Source of the DNA: Prinsepia uniflora
Taxonomy: Eukaryota; Streptophyta; Magnoliopsida; Rosales; Rosaceae
Direction: 5' to 3'
Assembly: GCA_032719365.1 (NCBI GenBank)
Contig: CM064871.1
Location: 60,214,416 to 60,278,415 of the forward strand
Length of the DNA stretch: 64,000 nt
Shown: piece after piece, positions 47,561-60,432 of the stretch
How positions within the stretch are numbered: the first letter of the stretch is position 1
How the letters are laid out: each line of letters opens with the position of its first letter
The notes under the pieces: model-generated
Seen by the model: only the letters and a program-made list of their open reading frames with translations
Databases searched by the model: none
What the model was told of the DNA's origin: nothing
Position numbers and translations under genes: made by a program

Positions 47561-50500
47561 TGACAGGACCCGTCCCCGAAGGACATAGATAACCGTGCCC
47601 GGTCCTGCTCCCGTCTGACAAGTCAACTGAAAGTCCGAAATCACCCTTCAACACCTGCCAGACAAGGGAATTTTGCGCCTGTGCCCACACATACCTCCAC
47701 CTCTGGAATAGCCTCGATTAACGCGCCACGACCTGAAGGGTTAATAAAACAGAAAAGGTGTGAGTGGACAAAAATGACCTCTTATAAAAACATTTATCAA
47801 AATATATTCTTACCCTCCAGTTTTCACAAACTTGCATGCATATCGTAAAACATGAGTAATAGTATGAAATCATTCAAGTATGAACAGTGGACCGATAAAA
47901 TCAAAACATACTTTCCCATGGTCCACAAAAACTCATGTTCACCAAATCAGTTTAATATCTCAAAAAGTTCACAATTTCTTTAAATCATTTTAACCGCTAC
48001 ACCACGGTTTCCTCAAAATCATTTTCCATAATCCACGGGACTTATTTCCATATCCAGTTGCTTAGAGTCACGTTTATCCCTGCAACGCGTGCAAATCAAT
48101 AGGCTCAAGGACCGCTCAAAATCCGAGCATCCGCCGCTGTGAACACATCACCAGCCGGCAATCCGGATCTCGTGAACACATCACTTACCGATCCATATAT
48201 AATCCAGCACATCTGATCTAAGTCAAGCCTCCCTCGGCTGCTCGACAAAGATCGTGCTACGTGACCTCTTCGGGGTAAACACTTCCATCCCGAAGGCGAG
48301 CGTTATCTCCAGGGTGCACTCCGGGGAAAAAACATATTTTCTCGCGAAAGCCCTAAATATCCGCAACATATCATCATCACAAAAACCAGTGAAAAACAGT
48401 TGCATTGAAAACCAAATCAATCATATATCAACACAGGGTCTCAGCCCCAAAATAACCAAAGTCCCGATTTACTTTATAAATCCGAAATTATCAATATCAT
48501 CATGTAATCACATGGAAATACAAATCCAATCAGAATCACAATTCCATTGGGTCCCAAGCCCAAAATATCATTTTCACGCAAATCCGTGCAACCGTAAACC
48601 CGAGTTGCCACGATCACGTAAATCCATAAAATCAATCACTGACTCATAATCCGAGTCCAAATATCATTTTTAATTCCCTAACTCATAACCCGAGTCAAAA
48701 CATCATTTTCAATCCGGGCCTAGCCCAAAACACCATTTGCACGTTCCTCGTAAAAACGTGCCCGAAAGACTGATTAAAATAATCACAAAATCAACAGAAT
48801 ACCAAAAATCATCAAATTCATCAAATTCACATGTAACTCCCAAATCCGAATCAGAATCATTATTTACTTGGGTTCTCACGCCCACAATATCATTTTTAAC
48901 CAATTTCATGATTTCTCGAAAATCGTGCCAAAATATAATAATACAATAATCATAAAACCGAGAAAATCGAGAAATCACCGAATCAAAGCATCAAGCATGT
49001 CAAATCATAGAAAATCATATAAATAAGCATTTTAAACCATATATGCATGCATCACAGTTAGAAAACCAAAAGTCCACTCACAATCCGTCCTAGCTGCCGC
49101 CTCGATATGCGTGCCATAAGCCTCCTCGGGCTAATCCGACCTCTTCGGGTCATCCTGACCTATCCAAATCATATCCAAAGGTTACTACTAACCTATACAA
49201 GTCCATATTAAGAACCCTAAATTTTTCCGGAAAGGTCAACGTGTCCCGTACACATTTCCCGAGGTGAAAACCCTCGATTTGACCAACTTAACGATCTCCG
49301 ATCGACCCGAAACCACCGCCATTGGATCCGGATCGTCGAAACCCTTAAAATAGTCCTGGTCCCACCTAAAAATATGCTCCCACGAGCCCCCACAAGCGGG
49401 TCAAAGTTTTAGTCAAATGGTGACAAAAAAAGTCAACGCTGACATCATCATGAACAGTAAGTCAGCGGTCAAAAGTCAACGGGTCAGAGTCAACGAGTCA
49501 ACTCGCCGGAGACCGAGTCAACTCGACGGCAACTCGCCGGAATTTCTCGCCAGAAAACTCCATTGATGCCCAAAACTTCAAACTTCGATATCTCACTCGT
49601 TTCTCAACCAAATTCGACGTTCTACCTATGTAAATCCATCTACTCGAGCCAAGGATTCCAAATATCAACCCAGAAAATTCAGAAAGTACCTGGATTTTAA
49701 GTTATGGCCAATCAAAGTTTCGGCCAGATTTCCAATCATCATTCCGTTCACCTCCAACGTCCAAATTCGTCCCAAATTGCACCTACAAGCTCGTGAGAGC
49801 TCAAAGAACATCATCCTAAGCTTAAAATTGATCAACACCATCAAAATCAAAAACCCAAAATTTGAATCCTACGGTTTTACCTTCCAAAATTCCGGCCACC
49901 GTGCACAACGGTCCTTACCGTGGCCACCATTGGGTTCGTCTCAACATCCTCTCCAACTTTCGTTCACGGGTCATAAGCAATGGATGATGATTGAGAGGTG
50001 TTTGTGTAGGATTGAGGTATATGGTTTTGAAGAAAATAAATGAAGAAATGAAGATGACGGATGATGAAGAATGCATGATAAGGAATGATTAAAAAAAATG
50101 GATTAATGGGAAACATGTTCCACAATTTAGGGCCTCAAAACAAGGGATGGGTGACACTTGTCACTCATCCAAGTGTTCACAAACTCTGATCACTATTCAC
50201 TATTTAATAATATTTTAATCGAAATCCCGGTTCGTTCGGTTAATCGATTTCGCTCCCGTGACCACAACTTCGTCGTCGAATCTCCGATTTCGGCGTGCCG
50301 CCTGTCTATGAATTCGTATCGACTCGACCTACGTAATGGTTCTTGGCCCTCGTCCATTGGACTTCCCGGGTCAAAAGTCAACATTTGGCCCATTTTTAGC
50401 CAAATTACGAAAATGCCCTCGAACTTCCGAACGTCATAACTTTTTCCTCGAATGTCGGAATCGAACATGCCACCTGTCTATGAACTCGTGACGTCTCGAA

Positions 50501-50686
50501 CTACGTCACAGTCATCGATCAAAGTCCCTTTGACCACCCAAACTAAAAGTCAACATTTTGCCCACGCTAGGGGCAAAACCGTCATTTTGTACGTTTCGTC
50601 CGATTTCACTCAACTAATCCCCGATTAGTCATTCTAAACCATAATTAATTAATATTCAATCCCGATATTCGGGAAGGGTCATTACA
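47561..50686 (-). mobile_element. Solo LTR, subfamily A, 3126 bp
   Basis: Minus strand begins TGTAATGACCCTTCCCG at 50686 and ends CCTGTCA at 47561. Perfect 5-bp duplication TTTAT (47556-47560 and 50687-50691). Shares with sister LTRs the segments for AAGTCAACATTTTGCCC and GCCACCTGTCTATGAACTCG. Open frames inside it (for example 50158-50439) recur in each copy and are LTR sequence, not genes. Confidence 0.92.
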
Positions 50687-51526
50687 TTTATTCAAGTAGG
50701 CCTTTAGTTTTCAGTAAGCTACCATCGAACCTGCATTGGGCCTTCTAGTGACGAGTTCTGAGGCGTTAACTAGTTGTCAACCTGGTCTTATGAATTGGCC
50801 TTCTAGTTTCAGTATGTGGACAACGAACCCAACATCGAGATTTCTAGCATTGAGCTCCGATCCTTTCCCTTTTTTTCAACCCATTCTCATGTGTGAGGTG
50901 GTGCCTTGTAGGTCTCCTATTCAATTGGCAGAAATCTGGTTTGGAGAACAATTTACACGATTAGTGGTTAGAGACAAAGTGGTGAACTGGTTAAGCAAGG
51001 AAATGGTCCTCGTTGGGGGATAGTTTTGGGGGCTCCTACTTAAAGTTAAGTCCCAAAAAATGAAGAAAATCTAGACGAATGACTAATGGTTTGAACTCTG
51101 GTGCCTCTAGGGAGTTGGACAGCCTACGAGCAAAGGAGGAATATTATGGCGCCAAAGATCATTAATGTCTTGGTTAAAGCAAGGGGAAAAAAACACACAT
51201 TTTCCACAAATATGAGAAGGAGAAAAGGAGGAGAAATTTTATTACTGGGGTATATGATGAGCAGGGGTCTTGGAGGCCCACAGATCCAGGGGTTGGGAGA
51301 GAATTTATGACCTATTTTAGTCGTTTGTTTGCTTCCTCAAAGGTGGCTGATTTGGAGTCTTTTTTGGGGTCTGTACAATTGGTTTTGTTGGCGAGGGAGA
51401 ACACTTACTTGCTCTATTCTACCAAAAGTATTGGGACATAGTTGGCCACGTTGTCACTACTTTCTACCTTGTGGTGCTCAATGATGATGCATGTGTTTAG
51501 ACTATAAACTGCACTCTTGTATCTCT
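50687..51526 (+). pseudogene. LINE ORF2 fragment (start of the reverse transcriptase region)
   Basis: Around 51130-51350 the plus strand shows, across small frameshifts, WRQRSLMSWLKQGEKNTHFF followed by RRRNFITGVYDEQGSWRPTD and FMTYFSRLFASS. This is the conserved plant L1-type linker between endonuclease and reverse transcriptase. The catalytic RT core should follow, but an LTR begins at 51527. Orientation and order fit the ORF1 pieces to the left, so all are probably one old LINE. Frameshifts and stops make it non-functional. Confidence 0.85.
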
Positions 51527-52152
51527 TGACATGACCCATCCTAACCCCCCTGGATTATCGTGGATGTGCCTTGCTCCCATCTGACACCACGTATTAGACC
51601 AGAGATAAAACTGTAACCCACTCGGGGTTTCATGAGTACGCAGCGATTAAGAGAGTATGTAGCGGCATGTGATGTTTCGGTCTCTGCTACAGCCCACATC
51701 CGCAATCAACCTGAAGGGTATCAAAAACATTAAAACTATGAGTGGACAAAAATAATCAGTTGGAAAATAATTTCCGAAATAAATATTTATACCTTTCAAT
51801 TAAAAACATACATGCATAAGAAAACAAGTATCTCAAATACTTTCTTAAAGTTAATCATTTTTCTTTTAAAATCAATATAAAGTGAAAACGTTCATAAAAA
51901 ACAAATCCAGTTCGTCTCAGCCCAAAACCAAATCACGTAGGGTCTCCGTCCAAATCCATCACATAGGATCTCAGCCCAAATCAAAACCACGTACGGTCTC
52001 AGCCCAAAACAAATCCCATAAATCATCTAAATAAGGCCTCTGCTCGAAACATAGACTCACATCCAGAGTCTTATGAAAACATGAGCAAGCAATCCTCATT
52101 ATCCAATATCCAGCAAATCATCCCAATAGTCGCGATATAAACGCAACGCGTG

Positions 52153-55115
52153 TAACACGACCCACCCCCAATCCCCCGGGATTAAGGGCTAAGTCATGCT
52201 CCCGTCTAACTTACGCATGGGACGAAGGCTAAACCGACGTCCAACCTCCATGTAACATGTAAGCTGGACAAGGGATTTCCAAACGAACCGTCCACAAGTT
52301 CTGGACTTCCTAGAGCGCGCATAATCTACTGGGGATCGCGTGTGTGATGTCTCCGTCTCTCTCTACCAATAGCTCGCACCGCAACAACCTGGAGGGTATC
52401 AAAAATATAAAAGACTGAGTGGACAAAAATAAATAATATGTTCTGAAAACAGGTTATAGAAAAGTACATTTATACCTTCCACGCAAAAACCAATGCATGC
52501 ATATGAAAACCTTTTCATAAAACCATTTCATATCCAAAAACCATCAATGAAAATCGGAATCATTTCTTTTCTCAAATCCGTAACTCAAATCCAGGGCCTC
52601 ATCAAGTACGGGAACTTAATCCAAAACTCATCAAATCCAAATCATCCGGGCCACTGCCCAAAACATCTGAAAACCAGTGAAAAACATCAATCAATCAAGT
52701 TGCTGGATCTCAAGTGCGCCCGAGTCTTTAAACTCAAAACACATGCGCATAATCAGGCCTTCTCGGGATATCAACGAGTCTTTAAACTCAAAACACAATC
52801 AACAGGCCTCGGGGGATATCACAATAATCGAGTCTTTAAACTCAAAACATATCAATCCAGGGCCCTCCCCTGTCAATCAACCGAGTCTTTAAACTCAAAA
52901 CCAGATCCAGCCATTTTCCGGGTCTTTAAACTAAAAACTAGTTTTCAACGTGTATTTAAACCCAAAACCAAGTGAAAACCATAAAAAATCGATATCCGAA
53001 TTCGAAATAATGATTCCGTAAGCTAGCATCCTGAAGTATCATCCCGAACCCAAATCCAGAATTTCTCTTTCAAGTTTCAAAACCAAATCCCAAAGCATCA
53101 TTTCCGAAATCCAGTTCCGAAACCAGAAATCACGTTTATCGAAATCACTTTTATGAACAGGGTGTCAAGCCTGAAATCACTTTCCAAAATCCATTATAAA
53201 TCCTTAAAATCAATCATATCTCAAATCCCAAATCATCGTATCGAAACCATCATCAAATCATAGCAGAAAATAATATCTCGTAAAAAGTGCAATTCCATAA
53301 ATATCTCGAAATACGTGCAAAATCGTAAATTATCAAGATCATATCATAAACATAGAAATCACATGTAGAATACATATAAAAACATTTATGCATGCATCAT
53401 TAGTTATAAATCAAAGTCCACTCACAGACCATTAGCGTTGCCGCCTCGATACGCGTGCAAGTACGCTTCCCGGGCTAATCCACTATCACCGGTTTTCCCG
53501 AACCTGTCCAAATCCCATAAGAAGGTCACTTACTAGTCCATTAAGCTTCTACGAAAGCCTCGTAATTTTCCCGAATTTTAACTATTTTAACCGAGCCCTA
53601 AAACCTTCGGACATCCCAAAACATATCGAGACGGTGTCCGATCGACTCAAAACCTGTCCCAAAATGTTCGTTACATCGAATACTTTAAAAGTCGTGTCGA
53701 AACCTTCCCCAAAAAGGGCCCCACGCGCCCTCACGCGCGGCCCAAAGGGGCTGTACGTGGGAGCCACGCGCTAACTGTTCATCGTCTCCTACCTTGAGAT
53801 AGACCCAGTTTGAACCGGTTCGAACTGGCCCGGTTTGACCGAACTGGCGCAGGCGCTTCACGGCTTTTTTTCAACATTTTCCAATCCGATTTTCCTCCTT
53901 TTGATCCCTACAGGTTCACCACTTCATTATCTGATGATTTTTGGCCTCAAAATGGAGAGTTCAGGCTTAGATTTTATCTTCCTACATTGAATGGTGAACC
54001 GGCCACAATCCTTCTCTGGTTCTGGGCACCACAGGCCATCACTGGCCTTCCCTTTGATCCTAAACAACCTCTGGCACCTTGAGAAACAGTTTCCAAGCGT
54101 CAAAAGTGCTCAACCAACCCTAAAACATGATTTACCATTTGTACATCGACATTTACCTTTCATCGTTTTCACGGCCACCAAACACGGCAGCCCTCCAATC
54201 TCTGCTCTTCAAACTTGTCTCACTGTCAGAATCAGCAACCAAGTGATTAGAATGGGTTAATACGTGCTTAAACGAAGTCCCTACTGTCGAATTTCAAACA
54301 GCGTACTGCCTTTAGCCGTCCACCACCGTGCACGACGGTGCACTCCACCAGCCTCACCACTTGTCTCAACCTCCCTTCATTCCTCTTCACACATCACAGA
54401 AAAGGATGAGGGTCAAATAGATGGAAGGGTTAGGTTTATGATCACTCTGTTCTCTATGTTTTTTACTCTGTGTTCCCAGCCCTTGCAACCAAGTATCACC
54501 ATCCTTTAAATTTGGATAGAGGCGGCTTGGGAGGTTTCCACAAGCCTTTAGAGCTCAGCCAAGTGTCCACATCTGATGAGGCAACCTTCCTAAGACAGCC
54601 AAGTGTCACTAGGCCCAAATCCCAAGGCAGCAGATGACCAAAATGCCCTTTTATGGCAAATTACCATTTTACCCCTCACGCATTCAGCTTCATATCCAAA
54701 TCGTCTGACGTCCTATGACGGCGTGCCGCATGTTGTTGTACTCAGGACATCGAGACCTACATAACGGTCCTCGAAATGTATGAAAATAACTTGTCGTCTA
54801 AAAAGTCAACCATTTGCCCTTTTTAACTAATTTACCAAAATACCTTCGAACTTCCGAACATCATAACTTCTTTCTCGAATTTCGGAATCAGACGTGCCAC
54901 CTGTCTATGAACTTGTGACGTCGCGAATGACGTCACAATCATTGGTGAAAGTCCATTTTCCTGCCCGAACGAAAAGTCAACATTTTTGCCCATTCTAGTG
55001 GTAAAATCGTCATTTCACACCGTCCATCCGAAATCACCCAACCAATCACCTATTAACTTCACTAATCTGTCATTAACCACTAATCTAATCCTGATTTCTG
55101 GAACGGGTCGTTACA
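52153..55115 (-). mobile_element. Solo LTR nested inside another LTR, subfamily A, about 2963 bp
   Basis: Minus strand begins TGTAACGACCCGTTCC at 55115. The left end is TAACACGACCC, with TA where TG is expected. Flanks GCGTG and ACGTG form a 5-bp duplication with one change. It lies within the LTR that starts at 51527, giving one layer of nesting. Carries the minisatellite at 52715-52960. Confidence 0.82.
52715..52960. repeat. Minisatellite with 52-54 bp units
   Basis: Five to six units, each containing GAGTCTTTAAACTCAAAAC. Because the spacing is near a multiple of three, one frame reads RVFKLKT repeatedly, which creates a 160-codon open frame at 52493-52975 that is not a gene. Confidence 0.9.
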
Positions 55116-57529
55116 ACGTGCGACTTGAGATTTTACATCCGAGTATACACCTAGGATCTACGGCGTCTGAGTGATATCTGACCCAGGACTGGAGCCCCTG
55201 GCTCGACGCCTAAGCGATGGCATTCCCAGGATCGGAGCCCCTAGCTTGACGTCTAAGTAATGTCCATCTCTGACACTCCTGAGCTTGAGCCTCCCCTCGG
55301 AGCTACTCATCTCCAAGAAATGTAATCGTGATCTCTCCAGGATCTACGACGTCTGGAGGCTACAATCACATCATAGAGGATGGTCATGTGGAAAATAGTT
55401 CACAAACATTTGTATCTTAAATCATCTCAAAATATCTCAATGGGGCCTACGCCCGAAATGTAGTTTCATCAAATCATTTTCCACAAAACCAACATAAAAA
55501 CAGTGTCCAGAAACATTTCAAAAATCCATGATTCATCAAATCCTATCAAATCAAATCATATAAATCCACAACAGGGTCATAAGCCCGAAATCTTATATCG
55601 TAAATTCGAACTGGTTCACAAGCCCGATATATCATCTCATAAATCCGAACTGGCTCACAAGCCCGATATATTTCATGTTTGACTATACTCTAAGTCAAAC
55701 CATAAACTATCTGGGACACAAGCCCAAAGTATTATTTCCGAATCCGAAAGCAATTTCACTATTCAAATCACTGTTTAAAATCATCTTTGACTGTAATCCA
55801 AGTCAAAGTTAGTATTCAACTGGGTCTCAAACCCGAAATGCCAATTTCACGCATCTCCATGAAATCGTTCAAAATCGATAATCAAATCCTCATTCAAATC
55901 ATTGAAATCACATGCACGTAGAAAACTCGGCCTAAGCCCAATGATAGGACCCATCCCAATCCCCCTAGATCATCGTGGGATGTGCGCTGCTCCCGTCTGA
56001 CAAACAAACTCAAAATACCAAAAATGACCCCTTTTGTTTTTAATGAACAATTCAAACTACAACATTGTCAGACCAGAGATAAGTATCTACACATAACCGT
56101 TGAGACAAAAGGTCAACTAATCAACGATATTACAGAGCATAAATGTCAGTACAAGAAAAGTACCAAATCCTATCCCGAAAGGTATTCAGATGCGCAACAA
56201 TACTCTTTATGCCTCAGCCTCAGTATCATCCCTGGTATCCGTGCCATGACTTGGAGGGTCAATAAAACAATCAAAGCGTGAGTGGACGAAAATAAACATT
56301 TTTGAAAATACAATTTAAGAAACAATCATAGTTTTCCCCTTCGTTGTTTTATAAACATGCATGCATAGAAAAATCAAATCGTATGAAAGTAATTCAAATC
56401 ATATATAAGTATCTAAATCTGGACACACACATATCAGTAAAACACAATATAACCAATCCTCGATATTCGCAATATCCATAACCAGTAACTGTCACGATTT
56501 CAAATGCTACTCGTGCAACTCGGGTTATCATCTCCGAGTACATGCCTAGGATTTACGATGTCTGGGGTGATATCATAATCTCACACTCCTGAGCCCAAGC
56601 CTCTCCTCGGAGCTACTCATCCCAAGCAGTGTACAGTGACTACTCCAGGATCTACGACGTCTAGTGGAGACATTCTAATTCACACAAGATGGTATATGTG
56701 GAACAGTCACCAAATCCAGTAAAAGCCATTTTAAAACCATTTATGTCTCAAAACGAATCAAAATATTGTTCAATTGGGCCTATGCCCAAGACATAACTTT
56801 CACAAGCCTTTTCCACAAAACCATAACAAAACAGTGTCCATAACTCATTTTATAAATCCAGATTTATCCAAATTGATCCTACCAAATAGAATATTCAAAT
56901 TACCTCAAATCACAATCTTTCTTTCAAATTCCTGTTTGACTTTAAATCTAAGTCAAAACCGTAATCCATTTGGGTCTCAAGCCCAAAACACCATTTTCAC
57001 GTAAATCTGTAAAATCGTTCATAAACCGATAATTTAATCCATAACATCATCAAGTAATGATATCAAATCATTTAATCTTAAATCATGTAATAAAGCATTT
57101 AAAACATTTATGCATGCATTCCAGTTATAAAACAAAAGTTCACTCACACACTGTCCAAGCTACGCTCTCAATATCTGCGCCGTAAATTACACCGAAGCTA
57201 GTAAAAAATCTTCGGGGCTGTCCAAATCACATATGAGGGTCACTAATGTTCTATAAAAGTCTATACGACAAGCCCTCACAAATCTTGGTACCAAAAATGT
57301 GTCCCGAACATGCTTCTCGAGGCTAAAAACCTCAAAATGACCTATCAAACGGTCTACGATCGACCTGAACCACCACCATTGTATTAAAATCATCGAAACC
57401 TTTCGAACAAGACCACTTTGACCTTGAAATTCATGTCCACGCGTCCACACACTCCAGTTTAAGTTTGGTCCACGCTGGTTAGCGGTGGTCCACGACGGTC
57501 AATGCTGGTCAATGTTGACGTTAGCCTTA

Positions 57530-57850
57530 CATCTGACAGGTCTGAAAATCTCTAACAACCTGCCACGCCAGTAGTAGCGTCATCTCTGACATCTCTGACA
57601 CCCTGCCACGTGGTACCACCCCACTGGTCCACGTGGTCTGATAGGATGATGTGGCTGCCACATCACCTGCCACATCGCTCTGACATCCTCTAATAGGTTG
57701 CCATGTGCCACCACCGCAATGGTCCACGTGCTCTAACATGTTTGATGTGGTACTGCCACATCAGTACTAACTAGACCTGACAGTCTACCACGTGGCATTA
57801 CCTGATTTGCCACGTGAACTAGCAGCGATGACGTGGACTGCCATGTCATT
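57530..57850. repeat. G-box-rich degenerate minisatellite in the chromovirus 3' LTR
   Basis: Irregular units with TGCCACGTGGTACCACC, GGTCCACGTGGTCTG and GACATCTCTGACA. At least five CACGTG cores occur. It is the reverse-strand counterpart in character of the array at 33414-33740. Confidence 0.75.
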
Positions 57851-57964
57851 GTCTCTTACTTTCATACGGGTCGACCCGTGACCCTATCATGGGTCAACCG
57901 ACCCGTGATCCTGACCCGACTGCATCTCAGCCGTCCAGCCGTATCTCAGCCATGCGGCCACTAT

Positions 57965-60432
57965 TGACAGGACCCGTCCCAATTGGACTTTGATAACCGT
58001 GCCCGATCCTGCTCCCGTCTGACAAGTCAACTGAAGTCCCAAAACTGCCCCTCAGCACTTGTCAGACAAAGGATAGCTGCACTGATTTTCGCTCATGCCT
58101 CTGCCTCTCGATCAGCCCCGAACGTCGTGCCACGGCTTGGAGGGTCATCAAAACAGGAAAGGTGTGAGTGGACAAAAATAATATCATTTTAAAACACATT
58201 TCAAAATACATCATTTACCCTCCAGTTTATCAAACCATGCATGCATAGAATTAAACATATAAATCATTTTATAAAATCATTTTATCATAATATAAAGCAC
58301 ATAACTCGGGAATTACACATCTGAGGGTCCTCTGGGAATTACACATCCAGAGTTATCTGAGAATTACACATCCAGATCCTGCTAGGAATTACACATCCAG
58401 ATCCTGCTGGGAATTACACATCTAGCCTCACCGGGAATTACACATCCGTCCCTCCAGGAATGGCGCGTCCGGAGTCCCTCCGGCAATTACACATCCGGAG
58501 TCACTTCGGGAATTACACATCCGAAGTCTACCCAGGAATTACACATATGGGGGCACTGAACATAAATCCAAATCAAAATCTTTATTTCAAAATCATCATT
58601 AAAACCACGTCAAAACCATTTATCACGGGGTCTCATGCCCAAATCTCATTTCTCGTAAATTCGTAAATCATTAAATAATTCAATGCACGTAAATCCGTAA
58701 AATCATATCCAAAAATCATTCAATTCCATCAAATCATCTTTAACTCACAATCCAAGTCAAAACATCCTTTTAAAATCCCGGGCCTAGCCCAAAATCATCA
58801 ATTGTACTTTCCTTGTAAAACGTGTCCAAAACACTAATTAAAATAATCCATAAATCCAATAAACAGCCATATAAAATCATCAAGAAATCATTGCAAATCG
58901 AATCATGCCATAAGTCATGTAAAACATTTAACTATGAATGCATAACAGTTTATAAAACAAACGTCCACTCACACACCGTCCATATCGCTCGTTTTTTGAG
59001 CTGCACGCTTTCCGTATTTTCCGAGCTGCACGCTTTTCCGTAATTTCCGACACTTTCCAGGAATCCTAAGTCTTGGTCAAAATCATCATTAAGGGTCACT
59101 AATGACTCAATGAATATATATTAATTTCCCCTAATTTTTCGGGAATTAATTGCGAATTAAAAACGTAACATAAGCCTTCTGACCCTCGAAACAATATCGA
59201 AATGGTGTTCGATTGACTCGAAACCAACGCCAAAATGTTCGTTACATTACATAGAATAAAAGTCATGTTGACATCACCTCGGGAATTATGCTCACGCACC
59301 CTCACGCACCGCCGTGAGTGGCTGCTTGTGAAACCCACGTGCGTGCATAGTAAAATGCTACAGTGTCACCGTTTTCGCTCGTTTACCTGCAAACGGATCC
59401 TGCAACCCTCGAAGAAACCCGGTTAAATCCTGCCCAATTTCACATTAATTTCTTCAATTGATTCGGCTAATATCATCTTTGTAACCTTAATTTTAGTTCT
59501 GTAAAGTCAATTTATCAAATTGACGACTAAAACCAATCAATCCCCATTTTAGTGTTCGACGGTTTACAAATCCAATTCTCATCATTTTTTATTTAGTTTT
59601 TCATTCTGATTGACTAGGAAGCCACAGAGGGGTCCTATAAACACAATTCTGAAATCAATTACATCGATTCTTACCTCGAATTAATCCAACCAAACCTCAA
59701 ATTTTCGAGGAGTTGAGAACCTCCGTTCACGGTCGATACGACCCCGTTTTCCTTCATTTCTGATTGGGTTCAACTTGCCCCAATCCCAGAAAACTAATTT
59801 CAAGGTCAATTACATCAATTGTGGTCCTTGGTTTCAAATTCGATGTTGGATGATTTGAAGTTCAACGGGTTTTTGGGTTTCGGTTTTTCTTCCTCTCTAT
59901 CCCTCGAGTTTTCCTTTCTGTCCCAAGCTCCTAAGTCTCTCAATTGCATCAGTTTTCTCAAGTTTTCTCAATTGGTTGCTGGGACGATCGATCAAACACT
60001 AATTTGTTCTCTGCTTTTGTTTTCTCTTAAAAACCATACACGATGGTGGAATGACTCACACACCACCGCCACACCTCACTGCCACTAATTCTCTCTTACA
60101 AAGTGACAGATGTCACCTACTAAACTAAATGAGTCATGAAACATGGCTGAATCAGCCAATTCCAGCCCAATTACTATTTTAACTTTCTTTTGCCAAATTA
60201 CCAAATTACCCTTCGCCGTCTCAGACCCGTATCTTTTACATCCAAACTCCGGTTGACGCATGTCGCCTGTCTACAGATTCAGCGTCTCGAGTCCTATCCA
60301 ACGGTCCTTACGGAAAGTCCAAACAAGATCCCGATCAAAAAGTCAACTTTTGACCCTTAAAACCAAGGGCAAAATTGGCTTTTCTTTCCAATTTTCCCAA
60401 ATTTTCCTTTTTCAAATTTCCGGGTCGTCACA
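57965..60432 (-). mobile_element. Solo LTR, subfamily B, 2468 bp, nested in the chromovirus 3' LTR
   Basis: Minus strand begins TGTGACGACCCGGAAATTT at 60432 and ends GGGTCCTGTCA at 57965. Flanks ACTAT and ACCAT form a 5-bp duplication with one change. Very similar to the solo LTR at 45097-47490 and to the start of the LTR at 63307. Contains the GGGAATTACACATCC array. Confidence 0.88.
58300..58550. repeat. Short-unit minisatellite (24-26 bp)
   Basis: About ten units of the type GGGAATTACACATCCGGAGTC with variable spacers. Variable spacers and repeats make it look array-like, but the units are degenerate and the spacers are themselves related. It lies inside an LTR. Confidence 0.88.

Larger units (their letters stand above)
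51527..55941 (-). mobile_element. LTR, subfamily A, split by an inner solo LTR and cut by the next element
   Basis: Pieces 51527-52152 and 55116-55941. The left end TGACATGACCC matches the 3' terminal pattern of the family. The sequence AACGCGTG at 52145-52152 continues as CGACTTGAG after the inner insert. At 55942 another element begins, so the remainder is displaced beyond the window. The left flank is TCTCT; its partner is not in view. Confidence 0.75.

Noticed and set aside
50158..50439. Recurring 60-95 codon frames within LTRs (also near 27978, 32523, 35521, 38079 and 44337)
   Set aside because: The same translated segments appear in each LTR copy and on opposite strands. They are LTR sequence without start context or domain.
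52493..52975. A 160-codon open frame encoding repeated RVFKLKT
   Set aside because: The repeat comes from a minisatellite with units near a multiple of three inside a solo LTR; there is no start context, no homologue I know and no conservation in sister LTRs.
58300..58550. CRISPR-like array of 24-26 bp units
   Set aside because: Eukaryotic LTR context, degenerate repeats, related spacers and no cas genes. It is a minisatellite.
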